Of a stretch of 13,509 nt of DNA, positions 7,149 through 13,509 are shown piece after piece (the stretch's first letter is position 1; each line of letters starts with the position of its first letter). The notes beneath the pieces are model-generated. The model was not told the origin of the DNA. It did no database searches and saw only the letters and a program-made list of their open reading frames with translations. Made by a program: the position numbers and the translations under genes. The stretch is taken from positions 1-13,509 of the forward strand of contig JAGCAV010000491.1 of NCBI GenBank assembly GCA_017652545.1, written 5' to 3'. This DNA comes from Lachnospiraceae bacterium (GTDB lineage: Bacteria; Bacillota_A; Clostridia; Lachnospirales; Lachnospiraceae).

Positions 7149-8552
7149 ATGAGAACGCTGATCCGCGGCGGAACGCTGGTAACAGATGAGCAGGTATTTG
7201 GAGGGGATATTCTTGCGGAGGATGGAAAGATCCTCAGGATATCGGAAAAGATCAGTCCGGATGACCCGGATGCCGGAGGGGCTGAGGTGATCGATGCCTC
7301 CGGGAAGTATGTGCTGCCCGGTGCGGTGGACATTCATACGCATATGGACCTGGATGTCGGAATTGCCCGGGTGGTCGATGACTTTTATGAAGGGACGGTG
7401 GCAGCCGCCTGCGGAGGGACCACCTCGATCGTGGACCATATGGCATTCGGACCGAAGGGGTGCAGCCTGTGGCACCAGGTGGAGGAATATCACCGTCTCG
7501 CGGACGGGAATGCCGTTGTGGACTACGGGTTCCACGGCGTTTTTCAGCATGTGAATGATGAAGTGCTGGAGGAGATGGGGCAGATCGCGAGGCAGGAAGG
7601 CATCACCAGCTTTAAGGTTTACATGACCTATGACTACATGATTCCTGACTATGAGATGATGAAGATCCTGGACAGGGCAGCCAAAGAGAAGATCCTGATC
7701 GCTTCCCATTGTGAGAATGACGGGATCATCCGGTTCAACCGGGAGCGGTTTGTCCGGGAAGGAAAGACGCAGACCCGCTGGCATCCGGTAAGCCGGCCGG
7801 ATGTGACAGAGGCTGAAGCGGTGAGCCGTTTTCTGATGCTTGCCAGAGCCGCGGGCGAAGCGCCGGCTTATATCGTGCATCTTTCCACAGCAAGGGGGAT
7901 GGATGAGGTCCGCAGGGCAAGGCTCGCCGGACAGAAACATTTCGGAGCGGAGACCTGCCCCCAGTATCTTCTGCTGGACGAGCAGCTTTACGAGGATCCG
8001 AAGGAAGGCCTGAAGGCGATCATGGCACCGCCGCTCCGCACACAGAAAGACCGGGATGCCCTCTGGGAAGCCCTCTCGGCTGATGAACTGGATACTGTCG
8101 CCACAGATCACTGCCCCTTTACCTTCGCAAAGCAGAAACAGCAGGGGGCGGAGGACTTTACCAGATGTCCCAGCGGCGCGCCCGGTGTGGAGGAAAGACT
8201 GATCCTGCTGTATTCGGAAGGCGTTATGAAAAACAGGATCACGCTGCCGCAGCTGGTTAAGTATGCCTGTGCGGGTCCTGCAAGAGTGGCAGGACTGTAT
8301 CCGAAAAAGGGATGCCTGCTGCCCGGAGCGGATGCCGACCTGGTGATCCTGGATCCGGACCGGGAATGGACGCTGACAACAGGGGCCATGCACGGTGCTT
8401 CCGATTACACCTGCTATGAGGGGATGAAGATCACAGGCGCGATCGATCAGGTCCTGCTCAGGGGCAGAACGATCGTTCGCGGCGGCAGGTTTATCGGGAA
8501 GCGGGGAGACGGACAGTACCTGAAACGCGGGATCAGTTCGCTGGCTGAATGA
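7149..8552 (+). CDS. hydA: Dihydropyrimidinase / D-hydantoinase family cyclic amidohydrolase
   Basis: A 467-residue cyclic amidohydrolase that opens hydantoin- or dihydropyrimidine-type rings. All six metal ligands of the binuclear centre are visible: His63 and His65 (DIHTHMD), the carboxylated Lys156 (SFKVYMTYDY), His187 (ASHCEN), His244 (VHLSTARG) and Asp320 (ATDHCPFTF). Length and ligand spacing match E. coli HydA/YgeZ (about 461 residues) and bacterial hydantoinases. In E. coli and in gut purine fermenters a HydA/HyuA protein is encoded with selenium-dependent purine hydroxylase genes, where it is linked to ring opening during purine breakdown. The same setting here suggests that role rather than pyrimidine degradation. 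It heads a compact run of genes through yqeB; the next gene starts 19 bases after its stop. The exact substrate is not readable from sequence. Confidence 0.93.
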   Translation: MRTLIRGGTLVTDEQVFGGDILAEDGKILRISEKISPDDPDAGGAEVIDASGKYVLPGAVDIHTHMDLDVGIARVVDDFYEGTVAAACGGTTSIVDHMAFGPKGCSLWHQVEEYHRLADGNAVVDYGFHGVFQHVNDEVLEEMGQIARQEGITSFKVYMTYDYMIPDYEMMKILDRAAKEKILIASHCENDGIIRFNRERFVREGKTQTRWHPVSRPDVTEAEAVSRFLMLARAAGEAPAYIVHLSTARGMDEVRRARLAGQKHFGAETCPQYLLLDEQLYEDPKEGLKAIMAPPLRTQKDRDALWEALSADELDTVATDHCPFTFAKQKQQGAEDFTRCPSGAPGVEERLILLYSEGVMKNRITLPQLVKYACAGPARVAGLYPKKGCLLPGADADLVILDPDREWTLTTGAMHGASDYTCYEGMKITGAIDQVLLRGRTIVRGGRFIGKRGDGQYLKRGISSLAE

Positions 8553-8571
8553 ACGTCCGGCTGCTGCGCGT

Positions 8572-9225
8572 ATGTATGAAAAAATGAATGCAGAGATTCA
8601 AAACGATATCGGATGCATTGTCATGGCGTCCGGGCTGTCGCGCCGGTACGGGAAAAACAAACTTCTGGAAAAGCTTGACGGGAAGGAGATCATCCTCCAT
8701 TCAGCCGGGCATCTGCAGCAGGCGGGTCTTTCACCCCTGGTGGTCACCAGAAGCGATGAGGTAAAAGCCCTGCTGGACATGCATCAGATCCGATGCGTTT
8801 ACCATGAAATGCCGTTGAAGAGCGATGCGATCCATATCGGTCTGGAAAATACAGGCAAAGCGCCGGCAGGATATCTGTTTATGCCTGCAGATCAGCCGCT
8901 CACTTTGCCGGAGACGATCCGAAGACTGGTCAGCGCCTTTTTGCGCAGCCGGGAAAGAGCGGTCAGGCTGGGTTTTGATCATCCGGGCAGTCCGGTCCTG
9001 TTCCCTGCCGCGCTGAGGAGTGAGCTGCTTGCCTATCAGGGAGACCGCGGAGGTATTGAGGTCCTGCGGCGGAACAGGGTGCCCTGCGAGATCGTCCGGG
9101 CATCCTATGAATGGGAACTGTGGGATGTGGATACGCCGGAAAAGATGGATCAGGTCAGACGGATCGCGCAGGCGTATGGAGATGTGTTTCCAGGAAGGAG
9201 GAATGAAGATGGAAAAACTGATTGA
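8572..9225 (+). CDS. mocA: MocA/YgfJ-type nucleotidyltransferase, molybdenum hydroxylase accessory protein
   Basis: A 217-residue MobA-like NTP transferase. The nucleotide-binding signature is MASGLSRRYGKNKLLEKLDG, matching the LAAGxSxRxGxxKxL motif of MocA/MobA, and FMPADQPLTLPETI is the Mg-binding D-Q-P motif. VRLGFDHPGSPVLFPAAL and GDRGG are the family's later loops. MocA attaches CMP to molybdopterin to form the cytosine dinucleotide cofactor. The YgfJ subgroup accompanies selenium-dependent hydroxylases and is thought to serve their cofactor. It lies between a hydantoinase gene and yedF/selD, with a 17-base overlap into yedF, which fits the YgfJ-type role. No clear ribosome binding site precedes the ATG at 8572; the ATG at 8584 is an alternative, and translation may be coupled to the gene before. 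Confidence 0.88.
   Translation: MYEKMNAEIQNDIGCIVMASGLSRRYGKNKLLEKLDGKEIILHSAGHLQQAGLSPLVVTRSDEVKALLDMHQIRCVYHEMPLKSDAIHIGLENTGKAPAGYLFMPADQPLTLPETIRRLVSAFLRSRERAVRLGFDHPGSPVLFPAALRSELLAYQGDRGGIEVLRRNRVPCEIVRASYEWELWDVDTPEKMDQVRRIAQAYGDVFPGRRNEDGKTD
9195..9201 (+). promoter_or_regulatory. Ribosome binding site deciding the yedF start
   Basis: AAGGAGG within the end of the mocA-like gene lies 7 bases before the ATG at 9209 but only 1 base before the ATG at 9203. It therefore sets the start at 9209 and excludes longer in-frame starts upstream. Confidence 0.85.
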
Positions 9226-9826
9226 CTGTATGGGGATGGCCTGCCCGCTTCCCGTGATCAATGCGAAAAAGGCGATCGAGGCTTTCACGGAGGATGGCCT
9301 TCTCAGGATCAGGATCGACAATGACACAGCCGTGCAGAACCTGACCAGGCTCGGTGAGCACAACGGTTTTTCGGTTTCATCCGAGCAGCTGGGAGAAAAG
9401 GAGTACATGGTGACCATGCAGGTAAAGGCAGGAAACGCCAAACCGGCCCAGGTCCCCTCCGCGGCGCTCTCTTGTGCCGTGCCGGCAAAGGGCGGAAAGG
9501 TGGTCATCATCTCCGCCAATACCATGGGCAGCGGAGACGAGGCGCTCGGGAAAAAGCTGATGAAAGCCTTTATCTTTGCGCTGACCAGCCAGGATGAGGT
9601 CCCCGACAAGGTCATCTGCTATAACACCGGCGCTTACCTGACCACAGAGGATGCCGATACCGTCAGGGATCTGAAAGCGCTGGAAGAGGCCGGCGCCACC
9701 ATCATGACCTGCGGAACCTGTCTTGATTATTACGGACTGAAGGAAAAACTTCAGGTCGGCATCATCTCCAATATGTACGATATCGTGGAAGCACAGATGG
9801 GCGCGTCCCTGATCATCAGACCGTAG
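9209..9826 (+). CDS. yedF: Selenium metabolism protein YedF (TusA/SirA-like plus DsrE-like domains)
   Basis: A 205-residue two-domain protein. Residues 1-75 are a TusA/SirA-like domain with the motif GMACPLPVINAKKAI, whose Cys12 is the sulfur (or selenium) carrying residue in TusA. Residues about 97-205 are a DsrE/F-like domain beginning KVVIISANTMGSGDE and carrying a CGTC motif at 168-171. This architecture is the YedF family found beside selD and selenium-dependent hydroxylase genes. The proposed role is delivery of reactive selenium or sulfur, but the biochemistry is not settled. The ATG at 9209 is chosen because AAGGAGG ends 7 bases before it; longer frames upstream overlap the preceding gene with unrelated sequence. 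It overlaps the mocA-like gene by 17 bases, indicating one transcript. Confidence 0.93.
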   Translation: MEKLIDCMGMACPLPVINAKKAIEAFTEDGLLRIRIDNDTAVQNLTRLGEHNGFSVSSEQLGEKEYMVTMQVKAGNAKPAQVPSAALSCAVPAKGGKVVIISANTMGSGDEALGKKLMKAFIFALTSQDEVPDKVICYNTGAYLTTEDADTVRDLKALEEAGATIMTCGTCLDYYGLKEKLQVGIISNMYDIVEAQMGASLIIRP

Positions 9827-9849
9827 ACCGGGTACACAGGCGATGTGAT

Positions 9850-10086
9850 ATGAGGAAGAAAGAACGGCGGCTGATCACCGCGTTTTATACGACACATGAC
9901 GCCATGGCGTTTGAGGACTACTGCAGGGCCAAGGGCGCGAACGGGCGTCTGATTCCCCTGCCGAGGGAGATCTCCGCGGGCTGCGGACTGGCGTGGAGCG
10001 CCCCGCCGGATGATGAGGAAGGACTGAAGGAACTGCTGGAAGGGGCAGGGATCAGGGCGCAGGTGATGCGGGTCGTCGAGGTGTAG
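9850..10086 (+). CDS. DUF3343 small protein, putative Se/S carrier-like
   Basis: A 78-residue protein of the DUF3343 type. The recognisable features are an N-terminal strand with an aromatic/Thr turn (ITAFYTTHDAMAFEDYC) and the conserved core PREISAGCGLAW, with a single Cys inside the GCG turn. That Cys could carry a sulfur or selenium atom. Genes of this family recur beside selD, yedF and related selenium genes, and a carrier role has been proposed but not shown. It lies 23 bases after yedF and 14 bases before selD. The ribosome binding site is weak (AGGCG before a GATGTGATATG context). Confidence 0.85.
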   Translation: MRKKERRLITAFYTTHDAMAFEDYCRAKGANGRLIPLPREISAGCGLAWSAPPDDEEGLKELLEGAGIRAQVMRVVEV

Positions 10087-10100
10087 ATGGGAGAGTCGAT

Positions 10101-11147
10101 ATGGAAACAAGCGCACGGCTGACAAGGCTTGCATCCTGTGCCGGCTGCGGAGCAAAGGTGGGTGCGGGAACGCTGGCCCGGCTTTTACAGGACTTCAAAA
10201 CGCGCACAGATCCGCGCCTCATCGTCGGCTTTGACAAAAGTGATGATGCCAGCGTCTATGTGATCAATGATGAAACAGCCCTGATCCAGACGGTGGACTT
10301 TTTCCCGCCGATCGTGGACGACCCGTATCTGTTTGGACAGATCGCGGCAGCGAACGCAATATCGGACATTTATGCGATGGGCGGCGAACCGCGTCTTGCA
10401 CTGAATCTGATGTGCACGGCGGAGGGCATGCAGGATGAATGGACACGCGAGATCCTGCGTGGCGGCTATGATAAAGCATTTGAAGCAGGCGTGATCATCT
10501 CCGGCGGTCATACGATCAGGGGGAGTGAGCCGCTTTACGGCCTGGCGGTCACAGGCTTTGCAAAGCCCGGTCAGATCCGGAAAAACGCCGGTGCTGCAGC
10601 CGGGGATGTGCTGATCCTGACAAAACCGCTGGGCATCGGCATCCTGACGACGGCTGCCAAAGCGGATCTGGCGGCACCGGATCTGATGGACAGACTGTAC
10701 CGGCAGATGGCAACGCTGAATAAGGATGCGTGCCGGATCATGCAGAAATACCGTGTCCACGCATGCACGGATGTGACCGGATTCGGCCTGATGGGACACA
10801 GCTGCGAGATGGCGCAGGGCAGCGGATGCACACTTCACCTGCTGGCGGAAAAGATCCCGTTTCATGAGGAAGCGCTGGAGATGGCGGATATGGGCCTGGT
10901 CCCGGCGGGGGCATATCGAAACCGGCAGTTTGCGGAAAAGAATGTGTCGATAAACGGAACGGTGAGCCGCGCATTTCAGGACATTCTGTATGATCCCCAG
11001 ACGAGCGGCGGACTTCTGATCGCAGTCGATCCGGATGATGCCGGGCCGCTGCTTCAGGAGCTGAAGGCGGAGATTCCCTGTGCCTGTGAGATCGGCTATG
11101 CAGCCGCGAAGGAAGAGGCGGACCTGATACTGGAGGGAACATGGTGA
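10101..11147 (+). CDS. selD: Selenide, water dikinase (selenophosphate synthase)
   Basis: SelD uses ATP and selenide to make selenophosphate, the selenium donor for selenocysteine, selenouridine and labile selenium cofactors. At 348 residues it has normal length. The active site is ASCAGCGAKVG: Cys16 and Lys19 correspond to E. coli Cys17 and Lys20. Metal- and ATP-binding segments follow as GFDKSDDASVY (44-54), TVDFFPP with Asp66, NAISDIYAMGG with Asp89, and GGHTIRG. The catalytic residue is plain cysteine (TGC), not the in-frame TGA selenocysteine found in many clostridial SelD proteins. GGGAGA precedes the ATG by about 7 bases. It overlaps yqeB by 7 bases and sits among selenium-hydroxylase accessory genes, pointing to a supply of selenium for a molybdenum hydroxylase. 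Confidence 0.97.
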   Translation: METSARLTRLASCAGCGAKVGAGTLARLLQDFKTRTDPRLIVGFDKSDDASVYVINDETALIQTVDFFPPIVDDPYLFGQIAAANAISDIYAMGGEPRLALNLMCTAEGMQDEWTREILRGGYDKAFEAGVIISGGHTIRGSEPLYGLAVTGFAKPGQIRKNAGAAAGDVLILTKPLGIGILTTAAKADLAAPDLMDRLYRQMATLNKDACRIMQKYRVHACTDVTGFGLMGHSCEMAQGSGCTLHLLAEKIPFHEEALEMADMGLVPAGAYRNRQFAEKNVSINGTVSRAFQDILYDPQTSGGLLIAVDPDDAGPLLQELKAEIPCACEIGYAAAKEEADLILEGTW

Positions 11148-11971
11148 GACGACAGGAGGAACCGCTGATCATTGTGAGGGGAGCCGGGGATATCAGCTCA
11201 GGAACCCTGCACAGGCTGCTTGGAGCCGGTTTCCGGGTCCTGGCACTGGAGAATGCGCATCCTTCCGCGATCCGGAGAAAAGTAGCCTTTTCCGAGGCGG
11301 TCTATGACGGAACGGCGGTCGTAGAGGGGATCAGAGCGGTCAGGATAGGCAGCACGGCTGAGGCACAGGCAGCATGGGGCGGGGGAAGACTCCCTGTTCT
11401 GGTCGATCCGGAGGGGAAAAGTATTGCCCTGATGAAACCGGCCGTGGTTGTTGATGCCATTCTGGCAAAGACGAACCTGGGGACGACAAAGGATATGGCA
11501 CCGCTGACGATCGCGCTGGGTCCCGGTTTTGAGGCGGGAAAGGATGTCCATTATGTCGTTGAGACGATGCGGGGGCATGACCTTGGCAGGATCATTGATA
11601 AAGGCTTCGCAGCGCCTGATACCGGTATTCCGGGGATCATCGGCGGATATGGCGCGGAGCGGGTGATCCATTCGCCGGCTGCAGGCACATTTCACATGCT
11701 GCATGATATCGGAAGCATGGTGACGGCAGGCGGGGAGATCGGAAGGATCGTATCCGCAGCAGGCGGCGCAGAGGAGATACCGGTCCGGACAGTGATCACC
11801 GGACTGCTGCGCGGGGTCATCCGGGACGGATATCCCGTGACAGAGGGATTCAAACTGGCGGATGTGGATCCCAGGGAAGAGGAACGAAAGAACTGCTTTA
11901 CCATTTCCGACAAGGCCAGGTGCATAGCCGGCAGCGTGCTGGAACTTGTCTGCAGGGGCCTGCGGAAATAA
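11141..11971 (+). CDS. yqeB: Selenium-dependent molybdenum hydroxylase accessory protein YqeB
   Basis: A 276-residue protein of the YqeB/EF2563 family, found only in genomes with selenium-dependent molybdenum hydroxylases and thought to act in maturing their cofactor. The N-terminal Rossmann-like motif IIVRGAGDISSG (residues 10-21) is characteristic and is followed by a strand and a short loop ending LALENAHPSAIRRKVAFSEAVYDG. The middle region GPGFEAGKDVHYVVETMRGHDLGRII and the lipoyl/biotinyl-like stretch VIHSPAAGTFHMLHDIGSMVTAGGEIGRI are also family features. The latter suggests a hammerhead-type carrier fold, by resemblance only. The start overlaps the selD stop (ATGGTGA) behind GGAGGGAAC, so translation is probably coupled. 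It converges with yqeC, 32 bases away. Confidence 0.93.
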   Translation: MVRRQEEPLIIVRGAGDISSGTLHRLLGAGFRVLALENAHPSAIRRKVAFSEAVYDGTAVVEGIRAVRIGSTAEAQAAWGGGRLPVLVDPEGKSIALMKPAVVVDAILAKTNLGTTKDMAPLTIALGPGFEAGKDVHYVVETMRGHDLGRIIDKGFAAPDTGIPGIIGGYGAERVIHSPAAGTFHMLHDIGSMVTAGGEIGRIVSAAGGAEEIPVRTVITGLLRGVIRDGYPVTEGFKLADVDPREEERKNCFTISDKARCIAGSVLELVCRGLRK

Positions 11972-11980
11972 CGGAGCGGC

Positions 11981-12000
11981 TCCCGGGGCTCTGCCCGGGA
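11981..12000. terminator. Possible terminator hairpin between convergent yqeB and yqeC
   Basis: TCCCGGG (11981-11987) pairs with CCCGGGA (11994-12000) around a 6-base loop in the 32-base gap. CCTTTACAG follows on the + strand, so only a short T run is present, and none follows on the - strand. The position between convergent gene ends supports a transcription stop role, but the tail is weak. Confidence 0.45.
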
Positions 12001-12003
12001 CCT

Positions 12004-12738
12004 TTACAGAAACTGTCCGGACCGCAGGGAACCCGCGTACGCAGGTTTCTCAATGAGTTCACAAAGACGCAGGGCTGCTTTGGGATCCCGCAGGGTATCG
12101 ACCTGGTTGATGAGGTAACAGTCGGCCAGATCTTCTTTTTTCAGCACCTGTGCGATGTGTTCATTCGTGACCGGATCGTTTCCGGACATGTCTGCCAGAG
12201 CCATGAACAGATCGGGACAGTGGCAGGCCTTCTCCGGCAGGGCCCCGATCCCGGATGCCCCGACCAGGCAGATGGTCAGGGATGAACAGTCAGGAATGAC
12301 CGGCTCCCACGGGCGATGTGCCTTCAGGGGGTGACCGGCTGATCCGTCGGCTTCGATCAGGACATGGTCGGCAAGCGCAGTGAGTTTTTCAAAAGGAATG
12401 AAGGGAGACGGATCCCCGAGCTTGCCGGACAGGTGCGCGCAGCCGAAGCAGATGACCCTGCTGTGTTCAAATGCCGAGAGGATTTCCTGACAGACCGCTT
12501 CCGGATCGCATGCAGGCGTATGGTTCGGGCCTTCATCCGGCCCGGGATCCGCTGACCGGAAGACGGATGGATCGATCAGGGGCATACCGGAAAAAGGAAA
12601 GATCCTGGTGGATGTGGTCAGAATGACCCTCCCATGCAGATGTTCGGAAAGACAGCGCAGAAAGGTGGTCTTTCCGCCGCTGCCGATCACGGAAACAGCC
12701 CCCCTGGGAATATGCAGTTCACGGATGGATCGATACAT
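12004..12738 (-). CDS. yqeC: Selenium-dependent hydroxylase accessory protein YqeC
   Basis: A 244-residue putative nucleotide-binding protein of the YqeC family, a partner of YqeB in selenium-dependent molybdenum hydroxylase loci. A P-loop SVIGSGGKTTFLRCL (GSGGKTT at residues 19-25) lies near the N terminus, as in this family. Next come TTSTRIF, ICFGCAHLSGKLG, and the strongly conserved VLIEADGSAGHPLKAH with its acidic pair. The C-terminal part (GNDPVTNEHIAQVL, DCYLINQVD) resembles other GTPase-like base-binding segments. Its exact function is unknown; a role in forming or loading the selenium-containing molybdenum cofactor is inferred from co-occurrence. GAGGT lies 9 bases before the ATG. 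It is on the opposite strand to its partner genes, unlike the usual collinear order, and is divergent from ssnA. Confidence 0.92.
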   Translation of the reverse strand: MYRSIRELHIPRGAVSVIGSGGKTTFLRCLSEHLHGRVILTTSTRIFPFSGMPLIDPSVFRSADPGPDEGPNHTPACDPEAVCQEILSAFEHSRVICFGCAHLSGKLGDPSPFIPFEKLTALADHVLIEADGSAGHPLKAHRPWEPVIPDCSSLTICLVGASGIGALPEKACHCPDLFMALADMSGNDPVTNEHIAQVLKKEDLADCYLINQVDTLRDPKAALRLCELIEKPAYAGSLRSGQFL

Positions 12739-12836
12739 ACCGGCATGACCTCAAAGATACAGAAAACCGAACAGATATGGACAGGTTCATCGTAGCACAA
12801 ATCAGCCTGACAGACTATACTTTGAATGGGAGCAGC

Positions 12837-12865
12837 TTTATTTTTCCGGGTCGTTTTGCTATACT
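12837..12865 (+). promoter_or_regulatory. Possible promoter of ssnA
   Basis: A -10 box TATACT (12860-12865) is preceded at 17 bases by TTTATT (12837-12842), a weak -35 match. It would start transcription about 70 bases before the ssnA ATG. The 202-base gap between yqeC and ssnA (12739-12940) shows no other gene; a second TATACT at 12816-12821 has no good -35. Confidence 0.45.
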
Positions 12866-12940
12866 GAAAATGGTGCAGTGTCTTTTCACGGGGGGATCAG
12901 ACAGGAGAATGCAACTGCCGGCGGCAGAGGAGGTAGCGAT

Positions 12941-13509
12941 ATGTTATTAATCGGAAACGGACAGGTCATTACAAGGGATTCCGACAGGCCTTACCTGAAA
13001 AACGGCGCAGTCGTTACGGACGGACCGAAGATCAGGGCGGTCGGAGAATATGAAACTCTGAAGGCAGCATATCCGGATGCGCAGTTCGTCGACGCAAAGG
13101 GCGGTGTGATCATGCCCGGACTGATCAATGCGCATACGCATATTTATTCCGGACTGGCAAGGGGCCTTTCCATCGTCGGGAACAACCCGACCAATTTCTT
13201 TGAAGTCCTGGACGGCACCTGGTGGGCGATTGACAGGAAACTGACGCTGGACGGCACGCGGGCGAGCGCGTATGCGACAATCCTCGACTGCATCCGGGAC
13301 GGCGTGACGACGATCTTTGATCATCATGCCAGCTTCGGCGAGATACCCGGTTCCCTTTTCGCGATCCGTGATGTGGCGAAGGAGACCGGCATGCGGGCCT
13401 GCCTCTGCTATGAGGTTTCCGAGCGCGACGGCGAGGAGAAGACGGAGCAGGGAATCCGGGAGAATGCGGAATTCGCGAAATGGGCGAAGGAAGCGGATGA
13501 TCCCATGAT
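12941..13509 (+). CDS. ssnA: Putative aminohydrolase SsnA, 3' end outside window
   Basis: The first 189 residues of an amidohydrolase-superfamily protein run open to the window end. The metal motif is MPGLINAHTHIYSGLARGL (His65 and His67), and DCIRDGVTTIFDHHAS is the later conserved strand. Its N-terminal beta domain (LLIGNGQVITRDSDRPYLKNGAVVTDGPKI) and the stretch NNPTNFFEVLDGTWWAIDRKL fit SsnA, encoded with selenium-dependent purine hydroxylase genes in E. coli and clostridia. In gut purine degraders SsnA has been implicated in deamination or ring hydrolysis in the purine pathway. AGAGGAGGT stands 6 bases before the ATG at 12941, making the start secure. The remaining roughly 55 percent of the gene, and possibly the hydroxylase structural genes, should follow beyond the window. 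Confidence 0.9.
   Translation, partial: MLLIGNGQVITRDSDRPYLKNGAVVTDGPKIRAVGEYETLKAAYPDAQFVDAKGGVIMPGLINAHTHIYSGLARGLSIVGNNPTNFFEVLDGTWWAIDRKLTLDGTRASAYATILDCIRDGVTTIFDHHASFGEIPGSLFAIRDVAKETGMRACLCYEVSERDGEEKTEQGIRENAEFAKWAKEADDPM

Noticed and set aside
9020..9208. Extended yedF start giving 268 residues
   Set aside because: The extra 63 residues overlap the mocA-like gene in another frame and resemble no TusA domain, while AAGGAGG marks the start at 9209.

Overview
The window looks like a piece of chromosome from an anaerobic, gut-type Clostridia bacterium (Lachnospiraceae-like, moderately high GC). This is an inference from the strong AGGAGG-type ribosome binding sites, the short intergenic gaps and the gene families present; no 16S or other marker gene is in view. 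Eleven complete protein genes and two cut by the window edges are supported. No tRNA, rRNA, CRISPR array or IS element was recognised.

Region 1 (1-3245, + strand) holds the 3' part of a GNAT acetyltransferase, a 489-residue fold-type II PLP enzyme of unassigned function, and a threonine synthase-like PLP enzyme. Region 2 (3246-3619) is a gene-free gap between convergent genes. It is not blank: two arms 3321-3352 and 3463-3495 can pair over about 26 bp and enclose two further hairpins, so it is either a structured RNA or a small MITE-like element. A separate perfect hairpin lies at 3534-3558. Region 3 (3620-6997) holds divergent adenine deaminase (- strand) and guanine deaminase (+ strand) genes, with a back-to-back promoter region between them. 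Region 4 (7149-11971, + strand) is a compact run: hydantoinase/dihydropyrimidinase (hydA-like), a MocA/YgfJ-type nucleotidyltransferase, yedF, a DUF3343 protein, selD and yqeB. Region 5 (12004-12738, - strand) is yqeC, which points toward yqeB. Region 6 (12941 to the window end, + strand) is the 5' part of ssnA.

Taken together this is a selenium-dependent molybdenum hydroxylase (SDMH) maturation locus joined to purine catabolism. SelD makes selenophosphate. YedF and the DUF3343 protein are proposed sulfur/selenium handling proteins. MocA-like, YqeB and YqeC are the conserved accessory set thought to build or insert the selenium-containing molybdenum cofactor of purine or xanthine hydroxylases. 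The deaminases turn adenine and guanine into hypoxanthine and xanthine, the natural substrates of such hydroxylases. The hydantoinase-type enzyme and SsnA belong to the set found with these hydroxylases in E. coli and in purine-fermenting gut bacteria, where ring opening follows oxidation. The hydroxylase structural subunits are not in this window and probably lie beyond 13509 or elsewhere. The two PLP enzymes may act on amino acids released by purine breakdown, but that is inference from position only.
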